This document shows positions 33,030-41,487 of a DNA stretch of 64,000 bases, piece after piece. The translations under genes were made by a program, and so were the position numbers. How positions within the stretch are numbered: the first letter of the stretch is position 1; each line of letters starts with the position of its first letter. Source of the DNA: Streptomyces sp. Tu 3180 (GTDB taxonomy: Bacteria > Actinomycetota > Actinomycetes > Streptomycetales > Streptomycetaceae); the NCBI RefSeq assembly GCF_009852415.1, contig NZ_WOXS01000002.1:5434001-5498000 (forward strand), read 5' to 3'. The notes beneath the pieces were generated by a model that was not told the DNA's origin, made no database searches, and saw only the letters and a program-made list of their open reading frames with translations.

Positions 33030-33626
33030 GTGCCCGCCGACCCACTGCACCGCGCCGGAAAGCCACAGCGCAGCACGACGAGCCAGCCGGCGAACGGCTC
33101 ACGGGCGAGCGCGATCGAGGTCCGCAGGAGCGCCCGCCGCCGCAGAACGGTCTCCGCGTACCGCGAGGGCGATCGCACCGTCGTGCTCATCCCCGCCCGG
33201 ATGTCCGAGGCGGAGGAGCAGCGCTGGGTGACCGTCATGCTCGACAAGCTGGCCGCCCAGGAGAGCCGGCGGGCGCTCGGCGACACCGAGCTGGCCGAGC
33301 GCGCCCGGTACCTGTCCGCCCAGTACCTCGAGGGGCGGGCCCGTCCCTCGTCGGTGCGCTGGGTGACCAACCAGAACACGCGCTGGGGCTCGTGCACCCC
33401 CTCCGACGGCAGCATCCGCCTGTCGCACCGGCTGCGGGGGATGCCCGAGTACGTCGTCGACTACGTCCTGTGCCACGAACTGGCGCACCTGCTGGTGCCC
33501 GGGCACGGGCCCCGCTTCTGGCGGCTGCTGGAGGCGTACCCGAGGACCGAGCGGGCCAGGGGCTACCTCGAGGGAGTGGTCGCGGCCGAGCGGCTGCCCC
33601 ACGCGCCGGCCGTCCGCGACGAGTGA
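33030..33626 (+). CDS. YgjP-like/SprT-type zinc metallopeptidase (DUF45)
   Basis: The protein is 198 aa. The family-typical WGSC motif is in NTRWGSCTPSDG, and the zinc site is CHELAHLLVPGHGPRFW (HExxH plus a downstream His). Length is normal if translation starts at the GTG at 33030, which is six bases after a TACCGT element; longer in-frame starts add only Arg-rich sequence. Family members are cytosolic; the physiological substrate is unknown. It is divergent from the ThiF-like gene. Confidence 0.9.
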   Translation: MPADPLHRAGKPQRSTTSQPANGSRASAIEVRRSARRRRTVSAYREGDRTVVLIPARMSEAEEQRWVTVMLDKLAAQESRRALGDTELAERARYLSAQYLEGRARPSSVRWVTNQNTRWGSCTPSDGSIRLSHRLRGMPEYVVDYVLCHELAHLLVPGHGPRFWRLLEAYPRTERARGYLEGVVAAERLPHAPAVRDE

Positions 33627-33771
33627 GCCCCGCCCGCGGCGCGCGCCGCGGGGCCGCGCGCGTTGTGTACCGGGTCTGTACCGACTGCCCGCACCGGCTG
33701 CTTCCGGTGCCGGAGTTTGCCGTTAGCCTGGCGCGACGCACTCACATTCGGGATGGGGGACGGTCGTACGC

Positions 33772-35559
33772 ATGGCCAGGGAATTCCAACGCGGCCACAA
33801 GGCCAGGATCAGTGACCTCACGGCGGGCACGGATCTGTACGTAGGCGTGCAGATCTCCGGGCCCGGGCTGACCTTCGACATCAGCTGCTTCGGTCTCGAC
33901 GCCGACGAGCGGCTCTCGGACGACCGTTACTTCATCTTCTACAACCAGCCGAAGTCCCCCGAGGAGTCCATCCAGCTCCTGGGCGCGCAGGCGGGCGACA
34001 CGGAGTCCTTCCGCGTGACGCTGGACCGGATCCCGCAGCAGATCAAGAAGCTGTCCTTCACGGCGACCGTCGACGGCGCCGGCCAGATGTCACAGATCGG
34101 TCCCGGATACATCCGCATCGTCGCGGGCGGCGAGGAAGTGGCCCGGTACCCCTTCGACGGCTCGGAGTTCTCCACCGAGCGGGCCGTGATGCTCGGCGAC
34201 TTCTACGTCAAGGACGTGTGGCGGTTCGCCGCCGTCGGGCAGGGTTTCGACGGCGGGCTCGACGCGCTGCTGAGGAACTTCGGCGGCGAGGTGGCCGAGG
34301 ACGAGCCGGCCGCCCCGCAGCAGCCGCAGGCGGGCGCGGCCGCGCCCGGTTTCGCGCCGCCCGCCCAGAGCGCCGCGCCGCCCGCGTTCGGAGTGCCCGG
34401 TGCGGGCTCCGCCCCCGCCCCCGCCCCGGCTCCGGCTCCCGCCCCCCAGCCTGCCGCGCAGGGCTTCGCGCCCCCGCCGGGTGCCACCCCGCCGCCGGCC
34501 CCCGCGCCCTCGGCGCCGCCGGTGCACACCGCGCCGACCATCGTCGCGCCCGTGCACACTCCGCCCGGCGGCTCCCCGGTGCCGCCTCCGGCTCCGGCCC
34601 CCGCGCCCTACGGCCAGCCGGGCCAGCAGCCGCCGTACGGTCAGCCCGTTCCGGGACAGAGCGCCCCGCCGCCCCCGGGCTACGCCGCCCAGCCGCAGGC
34701 GCCCCACGCCCCCGCGCCGCCGCCCGGCTACGGCCAGCCGACGCCCCCTCCGGGATACGGCCAGCCGACGCCCCCTCCCGGCTACGGCCAGCCGACGCCT
34801 GCCCCGGGCTACGGCCAGCAGCCCCCGCCCGGCCAGATCCCGGGACAGCAGGCCCCCTACGGGGCGCCGCAGGGTGTTCCGCAGGGCGCCCCGCAGGCTC
34901 CGGGCGTGCTCGGCGCGCTCCAGCAGTTCAAGGAGACGCCCACCGGGCAGCGCTGGACGCAGCAGAACAAGAAGCTCGTCCGCGCCGACCTCGGGATCGG
35001 CGGACAGCCCGTGCTGGCCCGCCAGGGCAGCATGGTGCTCTACCAGGGCAAGGTCGACTTCAGCTACAAGGGCGCCGGCTTCACCGGCCGCATCGTGGGC
35101 AACGCCACCGGCCAGGAGATGCAGCTGATGCGCTGCACCGGCCAGGGCCAGGTGTTCTTCGCCGAGAACTCCACGATGCTGCACCCGATCGAGCTCCAGG
35201 GCGACGCCGTGTGCGTCTCCGCCGAGAACGTTCTCGCCTTCGACGAGAGCCTGCAGTACGAGGTCCGCCGCATCGAGGGGCACGGCATCCCCGGGGGCGC
35301 GCTGTTCACGATGCAGTTCCAGGGGACCGGCACCGTCGTCGTGAAGACGCACGGCGTGCCCGTGGTGCTGCCGGTCACGCCCACGACGTTCGCCGACTGC
35401 AACGCGGTGGTCGCCTGGTCGGCCGCCTCCCAGGTGGTCGTCTCCAGCCAGGTGCGGATGCGCCGCAACTCCTACCCCGGCGACACGGGGGAGAGCGTCA
35501 ACCTCCAGTTCCGGGGCGCACCCGGCAACTTCATCGTCGTCCAGCCGTACGAGATCTAA
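33772..35559 (+). CDS. TerD-AIM24 fusion protein with Pro/Gln-rich linker
   Basis: The protein is 595 aa. Residues 1-170 form a TerD-like domain (DLTAGTDLYVGVQISG, FDISCFGLDADERLSDD, GDFYVKDVWRFAAVGQGF), as found in tellurite/stress proteins that bind calcium. A long Pro/Ala/Gln linker follows, including 27-base tandem repeats encoding GYGQPTPPP near 34.72-34.82 kb. The C-terminal ~210 residues are an AIM24 beta-helix domain (LVRADLGIGGQPVLARQGSMVLYQG). Two further AIM24 genes follow 12 and 17 bases apart, so it heads a three-gene operon. The function of bacterial AIM24 proteins is unknown; a secreted or surface-bound assembly cannot be claimed because no signal peptide is present. Confidence 0.88.
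   Translation: MAREFQRGHKARISDLTAGTDLYVGVQISGPGLTFDISCFGLDADERLSDDRYFIFYNQPKSPEESIQLLGAQAGDTESFRVTLDRIPQQIKKLSFTATVDGAGQMSQIGPGYIRIVAGGEEVARYPFDGSEFSTERAVMLGDFYVKDVWRFAAVGQGFDGGLDALLRNFGGEVAEDEPAAPQQPQAGAAAPGFAPPAQSAAPPAFGVPGAGSAPAPAPAPAPAPQPAAQGFAPPPGATPPPAPAPSAPPVHTAPTIVAPVHTPPGGSPVPPPAPAPAPYGQPGQQPPYGQPVPGQSAPPPPGYAAQPQAPHAPAPPPGYGQPTPPPGYGQPTPPPGYGQPTPAPGYGQQPPPGQIPGQQAPYGAPQGVPQGAPQAPGVLGALQQFKETPTGQRWTQQNKKLVRADLGIGGQPVLARQGSMVLYQGKVDFSYKGAGFTGRIVGNATGQEMQLMRCTGQGQVFFAENSTMLHPIELQGDAVCVSAENVLAFDESLQYEVRRIEGHGIPGGALFTMQFQGTGTVVVKTHGVPVVLPVTPTTFADCNAVVAWSAASQVVVSSQVRMRRNSYPGDTGESVNLQFRGAPGNFIVVQPYEI
34721..34818 (+). repeat. 27-bp in-frame tandem repeat in the TerD-AIM24 linker
   Basis: Almost four copies of a unit encoding P-G-Y-G-Q-P-T-P-P. 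Copies differ at third positions and in the last unit (TPAPGYGQQ), so the repeat is not recent. It extends a flexible linker between the TerD and AIM24 domains. Confidence 0.75.
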
Positions 35560-35571
35560 GGGGAGCCCGTC

Positions 35572-36252
35572 ATGAACCAGCCACTCGCGGGCTTCGCCCC
35601 CGCCCCCGTCACCGCCCGCATGGAGAACCACGGCAACCACATGCTGAAGGTCGCCATGCAGACCGGCAACGACCTCCTCGCGCGCGTGGGGTCCATGGTC
35701 GCCTACGAGGGGTTCGTCCAGTACGAGCCCAACCCGCCGGCCGTCCGCCAGATCGCCAAGGACTGGCTGACCGGTGAGGGCGCGCCCCTGATGAAGTGCT
35801 CCGGCGACGGCCTGCTCTACCTCGCCGACTACGGCGCCAACGTCGTCGTGATCAACCTCAACGGCGACGGCATCTCCGTCAACGCCACCAACCTGCTCGC
35901 CTTCGACGCCCACCTGACGTGGGGCGTGGAGCGGGTCAAGGGCCTGGCGAAGTTCGCCGGCCAGGGCCTGTGGAACACCAGGATCTCCGGTCAGGGCTGG
36001 GTCGCGCTGACCTCCCGGGGCAAGCCGATCGTCGTCGACTGCGGCGGCGGCGAGGACGAGACCTACGTCGACCCGGACGCACTCGTCGCCTGGTCCCCGA
36101 ACCTCAAGGTGAAGGGCAAGCGCAGCTTCCGGGCCCAGTCGCTGATCGGCCGCGGCAGCGGGGAGGCCTACCAGATGGCCTTCTCCGGTCAGGGCATCGT
36201 CGTCGTCCAGCCCAGTGAGGACAGCACCGACCGTCTCCGGGTCCGGGGCTGA
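35572..36252 (+). CDS. AIM24-family protein (second of three)
   Basis: The protein is 226 aa, consisting of a single AIM24 domain (HMLKVAMQTGNDLLARVGSM, LMKCSGDGLLYLADYG, FSGQGIVVVQPSED). GGGAG lies just upstream of the ATG, 12 bases after the TerD-AIM24 gene. The similar, diverged domains in three adjacent genes indicate ancient duplications and perhaps a hetero-oligomer. No catalytic residues are known in this family. Confidence 0.88.
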   Translation: MNQPLAGFAPAPVTARMENHGNHMLKVAMQTGNDLLARVGSMVAYEGFVQYEPNPPAVRQIAKDWLTGEGAPLMKCSGDGLLYLADYGANVVVINLNGDGISVNATNLLAFDAHLTWGVERVKGLAKFAGQGLWNTRISGQGWVALTSRGKPIVVDCGGGEDETYVDPDALVAWSPNLKVKGKRSFRAQSLIGRGSGEAYQMAFSGQGIVVVQPSEDSTDRLRVRG

Positions 36253-36269
36253 GGGGGAGCAACCACACC

Positions 36270-37025
36270 ATGCAGAGCCCGCTTTTCGCCCACAACGACC
36301 AGCAGACCCAGGAGCGCTGGAGCCTGCAGAACAAGCAGATGCTCCGCGTCGCGCTGGAGGGCCACGACGACGTCCTCGCCCGCAAGGGCACCATGGTCGC
36401 CTACCAGGGCCTCGTCGAGTTCGACGCCGAGTTCCAGAGCAGCAGCCAGTCGCGCGCGCGGGCGCAGACCGGCGAGGGACTCGACCTCATGCGCTGCCAC
36501 GGACAGGGCACGGTCTACCTCGCCAATCTCGCCCAGCACATCCACGTCATGGAGGTGGACCAGGACGGGCTGACGGTCGACAGCAGCTACGTGCTCGCGA
36601 TGGACTCCTCGCTGCACCACGAGGTCATCGCCGTCGACAGCCTGTACGGCATCTCGGGATCCGGGAAGTACCAGCTCAACATCACCGGCCGGGGCAAGGT
36701 CGCCCTGATGACCTCGGGCATGCCCCTGCTGATGCAGGTGACGCCGGACAAGTACGTCAACTGCGACGCCGACGCGATCGTCGCCTGGTCCACCGCGCTG
36801 CGTGTGCAGATGCAGGCCCAGACGCACTCCTCCGGGGTGTGGCGCCGGCGCGGCAACACCGGTGAGGGCTGGGAGCTCAGCTTCATGGGCAGCGGCTTCG
36901 CGCTCGTCCAGCCCAGCGAACTGCTGCCGCCGCAGAACGCCCAGATCGGCTCGGGTTTCGCCGCGCAGTACGGCGCGGGACAGCAGGGCGCCCGCGGCCA
37001 GAACCAGGGCAACGCCTGGAGCTGA
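36270..37025 (+). CDS. AIM24-family protein (third of three)
   Basis: The protein is 251 aa, an AIM24 domain (QMLRVALEGHDDVLARKGTMVAYQG, LMRCHGQGTVYLANLAQ, FMGSGFALVQPSELLPP) plus a short Gly/Gln-rich tail (QYGAGQQGARGQ). GGGGGAGC precedes the ATG, 17 bases after the previous gene. The operon ends with a very strong hairpin at 37039. Confidence 0.88.
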   Translation: MQSPLFAHNDQQTQERWSLQNKQMLRVALEGHDDVLARKGTMVAYQGLVEFDAEFQSSSQSRARAQTGEGLDLMRCHGQGTVYLANLAQHIHVMEVDQDGLTVDSSYVLAMDSSLHHEVIAVDSLYGISGSGKYQLNITGRGKVALMTSGMPLLMQVTPDKYVNCDADAIVAWSTALRVQMQAQTHSSGVWRRRGNTGEGWELSFMGSGFALVQPSELLPPQNAQIGSGFAAQYGAGQQGARGQNQGNAWS

Positions 37026-37038
37026 CCGGCCGGCGACG

Positions 37039-37084
37039 ACACGTGCAGGGGGCGACCGCCACGGCGGTCGCCCCCTGCACGTGT
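37039..37084. terminator. Very strong hairpin between convergent AIM24 and Nudix genes
   Basis: Arms 37039-37060 and 37063-37084 are perfectly complementary, giving a 21-bp stem with a CACG loop. It lies 13 bases after the AIM24 operon and 15 bases after the minus-strand Nudix gene, so it should terminate transcription from both sides. Confidence 0.8.
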
Positions 37085-37099
37085 GTCCTCGCGAGGGCG

Positions 37100-37627
37100 T
37101 CAGACGCCCAGTCTCCTCCGGGTCGCCTCGACCAGACGCAGGACCGACGCGTCGGCCACGTCCGCGACCTCGTCGTACGGGAACCAGCGCAGGTCGAGGG
37201 ACTCGTCGCTGATCGCGTGCGCGGCGTCCGGCGCGGCCAGGGCCGCGTACTGGACGTCGAGGTGGCAGTGGCAGGGCGGCGGGATCGGATGCCGGTCCAG
37301 GCGCACCGGCCCGCCCGCGAGGAGCGTCAGGCCCGCGATGCCGGACTCCTCCGTGGCCTCCCGCAGGGCCGCCGCCGCGAGCGAGGCGTCACCCGGCTCG
37401 CAGTGCCCGCCCATCTGCAGCCACATGCGCAGCTTCCTGTGCAGGGTGAGCAGCACCCGGCCGCGCTCCGGATCGACCACCAGGGCGCTCGCCGTGACGT
37501 GGCCCGCCTGGCAGGCCTTCCACATGCCGTCCGGATGCGCCGCGAGGTGGTCCAGATAGGCCTGGCGCAGTGCGGGCTGGTCCTCGTACCCCTTGAGCAC
37601 GAGGACCGCGTCGTCGTGCAGGCTCAC
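37100..37627 (-). CDS. Nudix hydrolase
   Basis: The protein is 175 aa. The Nudix box is GGHCEPGDASLAAAALREAT followed by EESGI, matching GX5EX7REUXEEXGU. The GTG start overlaps the stop of the upstream zinc-metalloprotease-like gene (GTGA on the minus strand), so it is translationally coupled. Substrate cannot be told; flanking sequence (VLLTLHRKLRMWLQMGGHCEP) is typical of small housecleaning Nudix enzymes. Confidence 0.9.
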   Translation of the reverse strand: MSLHDDAVLVLKGYEDQPALRQAYLDHLAAHPDGMWKACQAGHVTASALVVDPERGRVLLTLHRKLRMWLQMGGHCEPGDASLAAAALREATEESGIAGLTLLAGGPVRLDRHPIPPPCHCHLDVQYAALAAPDAAHAISDESLDLRWFPYDEVADVADASVLRLVEATRRRLGV

Positions 37628-39078
37628 TCGGCGCCGTCGCCCTCGCCCTTGCCGCCGCCCGGGCCCTCGGCCTCGCCCTGGTCCTTCTTCCTGAGGTCGG
37701 GCTTGCCGGCCGCCTCGCCGAGCATCTTGTCCAGCTCGGAGAAGTCGATCTGCTCGCGGTGCACGAAACCGTCCGGATCGTCCAGGTCGGTGGCCGTGGG
37801 CAGCATGTCCGGGTGGGCCCACAGGGCGTCCCGGCCGTCGACGCCGCGCGCGTCGGTGAGCGAGGCCCACAGGCGCGAGGCGTCACGCAGCCGGCGCGGG
37901 CGCAGCTCCAGACCGATCAGCGTGGCGAACGTCTGCTCCGCCGGGCCGCCCGAGGCACGGCGGCGGCGCAGCGTCTCGCGCAGCGCGTCGGCCGACGACA
38001 GCCGGGGCTTCGCCGCTGCGTGCACCACCGCGTCCACCCAGCCCTCGACGAGCGCCAGCGCCGTCTCCAGACGGGCCAGGGCGGCCTTCTGCTCCGGCGT
38101 GTCCTCCGGCTGGAACATGCCCTGCTGGAGGGCCTCCTGCAGCTGCTCGGGGTTCTGCGGGTCGAACTGGCCGACCACGTCCTCCAGCTTGGCCGTGTCG
38201 ACCTTGATCCCGCGCGCGTAGCCGTCGACCGCGCCGAACAGGTGCGAGCGCAGCCACGGGACGTGCGCGAACAGGCGCTGGTGGGCGGCCTCGCGCAGGG
38301 CGAGGTACAGCCGCACCTCCTCCTGCGGCACGCCCAGGTCCTTGCCGAACGTCTCGACGTTCAGCGGAAGCAGGGCCGCCCGGCCGGCCGGCCCGAGGGG
38401 CAGGCCGATGTCGGACGAGCCGACGACCTCACCGGCCAGCACGCCGACGGCCTGCCCGATCTGCGTGCCGAACATGGCGCCGCCCATGGAGCGCATCATG
38501 CCGATCAGCGGGCCGGCCATGGCCTGCATCTCCTCCGGCAGGACGTCGCCCATGGCGTTCCCGACGCGCTCGGCGACCGGGTCGACCAGTTCCCGCCAGG
38601 CCGGGAGGGTCGCCTCGACCCACTCCGCGCGGCTCCAGGCCACGGCGGAGTGCGCGCCCGACGGCAGGGAGGTGGCGTCGTCCAGCCACAGGTCGGCCAG
38701 GCGGACGGCGTCCTCGACGGCCTTGCGGTCGGCGGGGCCCACGCTCGCGTCCTTCGAGCCGCTCGCGGTGCCCTGGGAGACGGTCTGTCGTGCGATCTGC
38801 TTGGCCATGTCCCAGTTCACCGGGCCGCCCTCGTAGGAGAGCATCTGGCCGAGCTGCTGGAACGCGGCGCCCAGGTCGGTGGGGTTCAGCGACCCGAACA
38901 TCGCGGCGAACGGATTGTCCGCGCCCGGGCCGCCAAAGCCTCCGGCTCCGGGCATGCCGAAACCGAACGGGTTGGCCGGGCCCTGACCACCGCCGCTCTG
39001 CGGGTCCTTCTTCTTGCCCTCGTCGCCGTCGTCCGGCTCCTCCGGCGGAAGGCCGAATCCGAATGGGGTGTCACTCAC
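37624..39078 (-). CDS. DUF2342-family zinc-dependent metalloprotease-like protein
   Basis: The protein is 484 aa from a GTG preceded by GAGGAA. The N-terminus is Gly/Pro-rich (FGFGLPPEEPDDGDEG...), followed by a mostly helical body. Family-typical segments are LYLALREAAHQRLFAHVPWL, with Glu-x-x-His in place of a strict HExxH, and LALVEGWVDAVV. Such proteins are annotated as zinc-dependent metalloproteases or as F420-biosynthesis-associated proteins, but activity is not well established. It is coupled to a Nudix hydrolase gene and divergent from the epimerase-like gene at 39271. Confidence 0.88.
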   Translation of the reverse strand: MSDTPFGFGLPPEEPDDGDEGKKKDPQSGGGQGPANPFGFGMPGAGGFGGPGADNPFAAMFGSLNPTDLGAAFQQLGQMLSYEGGPVNWDMAKQIARQTVSQGTASGSKDASVGPADRKAVEDAVRLADLWLDDATSLPSGAHSAVAWSRAEWVEATLPAWRELVDPVAERVGNAMGDVLPEEMQAMAGPLIGMMRSMGGAMFGTQIGQAVGVLAGEVVGSSDIGLPLGPAGRAALLPLNVETFGKDLGVPQEEVRLYLALREAAHQRLFAHVPWLRSHLFGAVDGYARGIKVDTAKLEDVVGQFDPQNPEQLQEALQQGMFQPEDTPEQKAALARLETALALVEGWVDAVVHAAAKPRLSSADALRETLRRRRASGGPAEQTFATLIGLELRPRRLRDASRLWASLTDARGVDGRDALWAHPDMLPTATDLDDPDGFVHREQIDFSELDKMLGEAAGKPDLRKKDQGEAEGPGGGKGEGDGAE

Positions 39079-39270
39079 GGGATTCCTCGGCTGGTAGGGC
39101 CGCCGGTTCTTTCCGGCGGCACGGCTGCCCGACAACACCACCCAGCGTAGACACCTGAAGCGGTTCGGGCCTCGGTGCTTCGCCGACAGGAGGCCTGCGG
39201 CAGGATGGATGCCACCTGGTACGTACGCGTCACTTGCGCCCGTACAGAAGACAACCGCTGGAGACGCCCG

Positions 39271-40383
39271 GTGAGTTCCCCAGATCCGCAGGTTCGCGCA
39301 GCGCGAAACAAGTCAAGCAGTCCCGCGGCGCGCGGGCCCGTCGTCGCGGTCACCGGTGCCGCGTCCGGCGTCGGCGCGCTGCTCACCGGGCGGCTCGCCG
39401 CCTCGGAGGAGATCAAGCAGGTCGTCGCCATCGACGAACGCCGGGGCGAGTGCGCCGAGGCCCGGTGGCACATCCTGGACGTACGGGACCCGGCGATCGC
39501 GGACAAGCTGCGCGGGGCCGACGTGGTGGTGCACCTGGCGCTCGACCTCGATCTGGAGACCGATGCCGCCGCCCGTACGGCCTACAACGTACGGGGGACG
39601 CAGACCGTCCTGACGGCCGCCGCGGCCGCCGGGGTGCACCGGGTGGTGCTGTGCACCTCGACGATGGTCTACGGGGCGCTGCCCGACAACGAGCTGCCGC
39701 TGTCCGAGGACGCGGAGCTGCGGGCCACCGCGGAGGCCACGGGCGTCGGCGACCTCCTCGAGATCGAGCGGCTCGCGCGCCGGGCGCCGCGGGCGCATCC
39801 CGGGCTCAACGTCACCGTCGTCCGCCCCGCCGTCCTGGTGGGAGGCACCGACACCGCGCTGACCAGGTACTTCGAGTCGCCTCGGCTGCTCGTGGTGACC
39901 GGGTCGCGGCCCGCGTGGCAGTTCTGCCACGTCGACGATCTGTGCAGCGCCCTGGAGTACGCCGTGCTGGAGAAGGTCGACGGCGAGCTGGCCGTCGGCT
40001 GCGACGGGTGGCTGGAGCAGGAGGAGGTCGAGGAGCTCAGCGGGATCCGCCGGATGGAGCTGCCGTCGGCGGTGGCGCTGGGCGCGGCGGCCCGGCTGCA
40101 CCGGATCGGGCTGACCCCGTCCCCGGCCGGGGACCTGGCGTACACGATGTACCCCTGGGTGGTGAGCGGGAGCCGGCTGCACGACGCCGGGTGGCGGCCC
40201 GCGTACACCAACGAGGAGGTGCTCGCGGAGCTGCTGGAGGAGGTCTCCGGCAGGCACACGGTCGCCGGCCGGCGGCTGGGGCGCAAGGACGCGACGGCGG
40301 CGGGTGCCGCGGGCGCGACGGTGGCCCTGCTGGGTGCGGCGGCGGTGGTGCGGCGGGCGCGGAAGGCCCGGCGGCGGATCTGA
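39271..40383 (+). CDS. NAD-dependent epimerase/dehydratase-like protein
   Basis: The protein is 370 aa; GTG with TGGAG about eight bases upstream. The N-terminal Rossmann motif is VTGAASGVGALL, with LDVRDPAIADKL and ADVVVHLALDLDL following, and a CTSTMVYGA segment in the place of the active-site Ser/Tyr. The usual YxxxK is not obvious, so it may be an atypical SDR that binds rather than oxidises. The C-terminus has one hydrophobic helix and an Arg-rich tail (VALLGAAAVVRRARKARRR), suggesting membrane association. Substrate unknown. Confidence 0.82.
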   Translation: MSSPDPQVRAARNKSSSPAARGPVVAVTGAASGVGALLTGRLAASEEIKQVVAIDERRGECAEARWHILDVRDPAIADKLRGADVVVHLALDLDLETDAAARTAYNVRGTQTVLTAAAAAGVHRVVLCTSTMVYGALPDNELPLSEDAELRATAEATGVGDLLEIERLARRAPRAHPGLNVTVVRPAVLVGGTDTALTRYFESPRLLVVTGSRPAWQFCHVDDLCSALEYAVLEKVDGELAVGCDGWLEQEEVEELSGIRRMELPSAVALGAAARLHRIGLTPSPAGDLAYTMYPWVVSGSRLHDAGWRPAYTNEEVLAELLEEVSGRHTVAGRRLGRKDATAAGAAGATVALLGAAAVVRRARKARRRI

Positions 40384-40524
40384 ACGCGGGAGCCCGGGCT
40401 TCCCCGGCCGGGGCCCGCCGCGCCTCCTGCGGGAGTGTCCTGTAGGAGTGTCCGAACCGGCACGCGCGGGGGCCGGGTGATAACGCTATTCCGCGTCGTC
40501 GTCGGCGTGCGGCACGATGGGGGC

Positions 40525-40983
40525 ATGGCATCCACGCACGATCATCCGGGTGAGCAGGCGGCGCAGGATCCGATCAAGCTGATCGGGATCCGCGACACAC
40601 CGCTGTCGGTGGACGAGGTCTTCCGGGCGGTCGGGGACGACGCGGCCGGCGGGACGGCGCTGTTCGTGGGGACCGTGCGCAACCACGACGGCGGCACCGA
40701 CGTCGACGAGCTCGGCTATTCGTCCCACCCCGGCGCCGAGGCCGAGATGCGGCGGATCGCCGAGAAGGTGGTCGCCGAGTACCCCGTGCGGGCGCTGGCC
40801 GCCGTGCACCGGGTGGGAGACCTCAGGGTCGGGGACCTGGCCGTCGTCGTCGGCGTGTCGTGCCCGCACCGGGGCGAGGCCTTCGAGGCGTGCCGGAAGC
40901 TGATCGACGACCTCAAGCGTGAGGTGCCCATCTGGAAGCACCAGAGGTTCTCGGACGGCACCGAGGAATGGGTCGGCGTGTAG
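40525..40983 (+). CDS. moaE: Molybdopterin synthase catalytic subunit MoaE
   Basis: The protein is 152 aa. MoaE motifs: GTALFVGTVRNHDGG near the N-terminus, LGYSSHPGAEAEM, AAVHRVGDLRVGDLAVVVGVSCPHRGEAFEACR and KREVPIWKHQ with the catalytic Lys residues. It transfers sulfur from MoaD thiocarboxylate to precursor Z in molybdopterin synthesis; moeZ at 6.3 kb can activate MoaD. A CACGAT element six bases before the ATG suggests a leaderless transcript. The last codons (VGV-stop) are copied in the repeats that follow. Confidence 0.93.
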   Translation: MASTHDHPGEQAAQDPIKLIGIRDTPLSVDEVFRAVGDDAAGGTALFVGTVRNHDGGTDVDELGYSSHPGAEAEMRRIAEKVVAEYPVRALAAVHRVGDLRVGDLAVVVGVSCPHRGEAFEACRKLIDDLKREVPIWKHQRFSDGTEEWVGV

Positions 40984-41110
40984 CGCCGTCGTCGGGGGGT
41001 GGTGGCCGGGTGACGGGTGGGCGGGTCGGCGTGTAGCGCCGTCGTTGAGGGGTAGTGGCGGGGTCGACGTGCAGCGCCGTCGGCGGGTGGTGGCCAAGTG
41101 ACGGGTGGGA
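40971..41110 (+). repeat. Three imperfect tandem repeats starting in the moaE 3' end
   Basis: A unit beginning GGTCGGCGTGTAGCGCCGTCG starts at 40971, 41024 and (as GGTCGACGTGCAGCGCCGTCG without the full match) 41062. The first period is 53 bases and the second 38, because the second copy lacks about 15 bases. The first unit contains the moaE C-terminal codons and stop. The repeats therefore appear to be duplications of the gene end into the downstream region. Confidence 0.75.
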
Positions 41111-41222
41111 CCTGCTGGGACTCCGGTTGCGTAACCGCACCCCTGGCGTGAGCGTTGTCACTGCGGATGGTTAATCTGCTGATCAGTCAGTTGCGGACGC
41201 TCATTGGGGTTGGGAGGTCGGC

Positions 41223-41387
41223 ATGGCGGCGCTTGCCTGGTTGCTGATTCCGCTTGTGGCTGCGATAGGCGCGGGACTGTGGGGCAGTTGGGCCAACCGG
41301 ACCCGCAAGGTGCGGAGCGACGGACCCGAGCTCATCGGTTACGCCCGCTTCCGCGAGGCCATGGAAAGGCCACGGTCGGGTAGCTGA
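41223..41387 (+). CDS. 54-residue single-pass membrane protein
   Basis: A small gene with GGGAGG six bases before its ATG. The product has one N-terminal TM helix (ALAWLLIPLVAAIGAGLWGSW) and a basic/amphipathic cytosolic tail (ANRTRKVRSDGPELIGY). Start, ribosome site and codon use look genuine. No function is known. It lies about 100 bases before the YlbL-like protease gene on the same strand, so a connection to membrane proteolysis is possible but unsupported. Confidence 0.75.
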   Translation: MAALAWLLIPLVAAIGAGLWGSWANRTRKVRSDGPELIGYARFREAMERPRSGS

Positions 41388-41475
41388 CGACCGGAAAACA
41401 GCAGGTCAGAGCAGTCGAAGCGAGCAGGGCCGCCCGTCCGGGCGGCCCTGACGGTGCGCTGACAGACACGTCCCG

Positions 41476-41481
41476 TACTGT
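41476..41481 (+). promoter_or_regulatory. -10 element for a leaderless ylbL-like transcript
   Basis: TACTGT is followed by exactly six bases (CGAGGC) and the ATG at 41488. No normal ribosome site is available between them. Confidence 0.35.
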
Positions 41482-41487
41482 CGAGGC

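Noticed and set aside
34721..34818. Regular repeats considered as a CRISPR-like array
   Set aside because: They are in frame, contiguous, encode a Pro/Gly/Gln linker and have no spacers.
40965..40990. GGAAT-N18-GTC near the end of moaE resembling a sigma-R promoter
   Set aside because: The downstream element is GTC instead of GTT, and no thiol-stress gene follows at a suitable distance.
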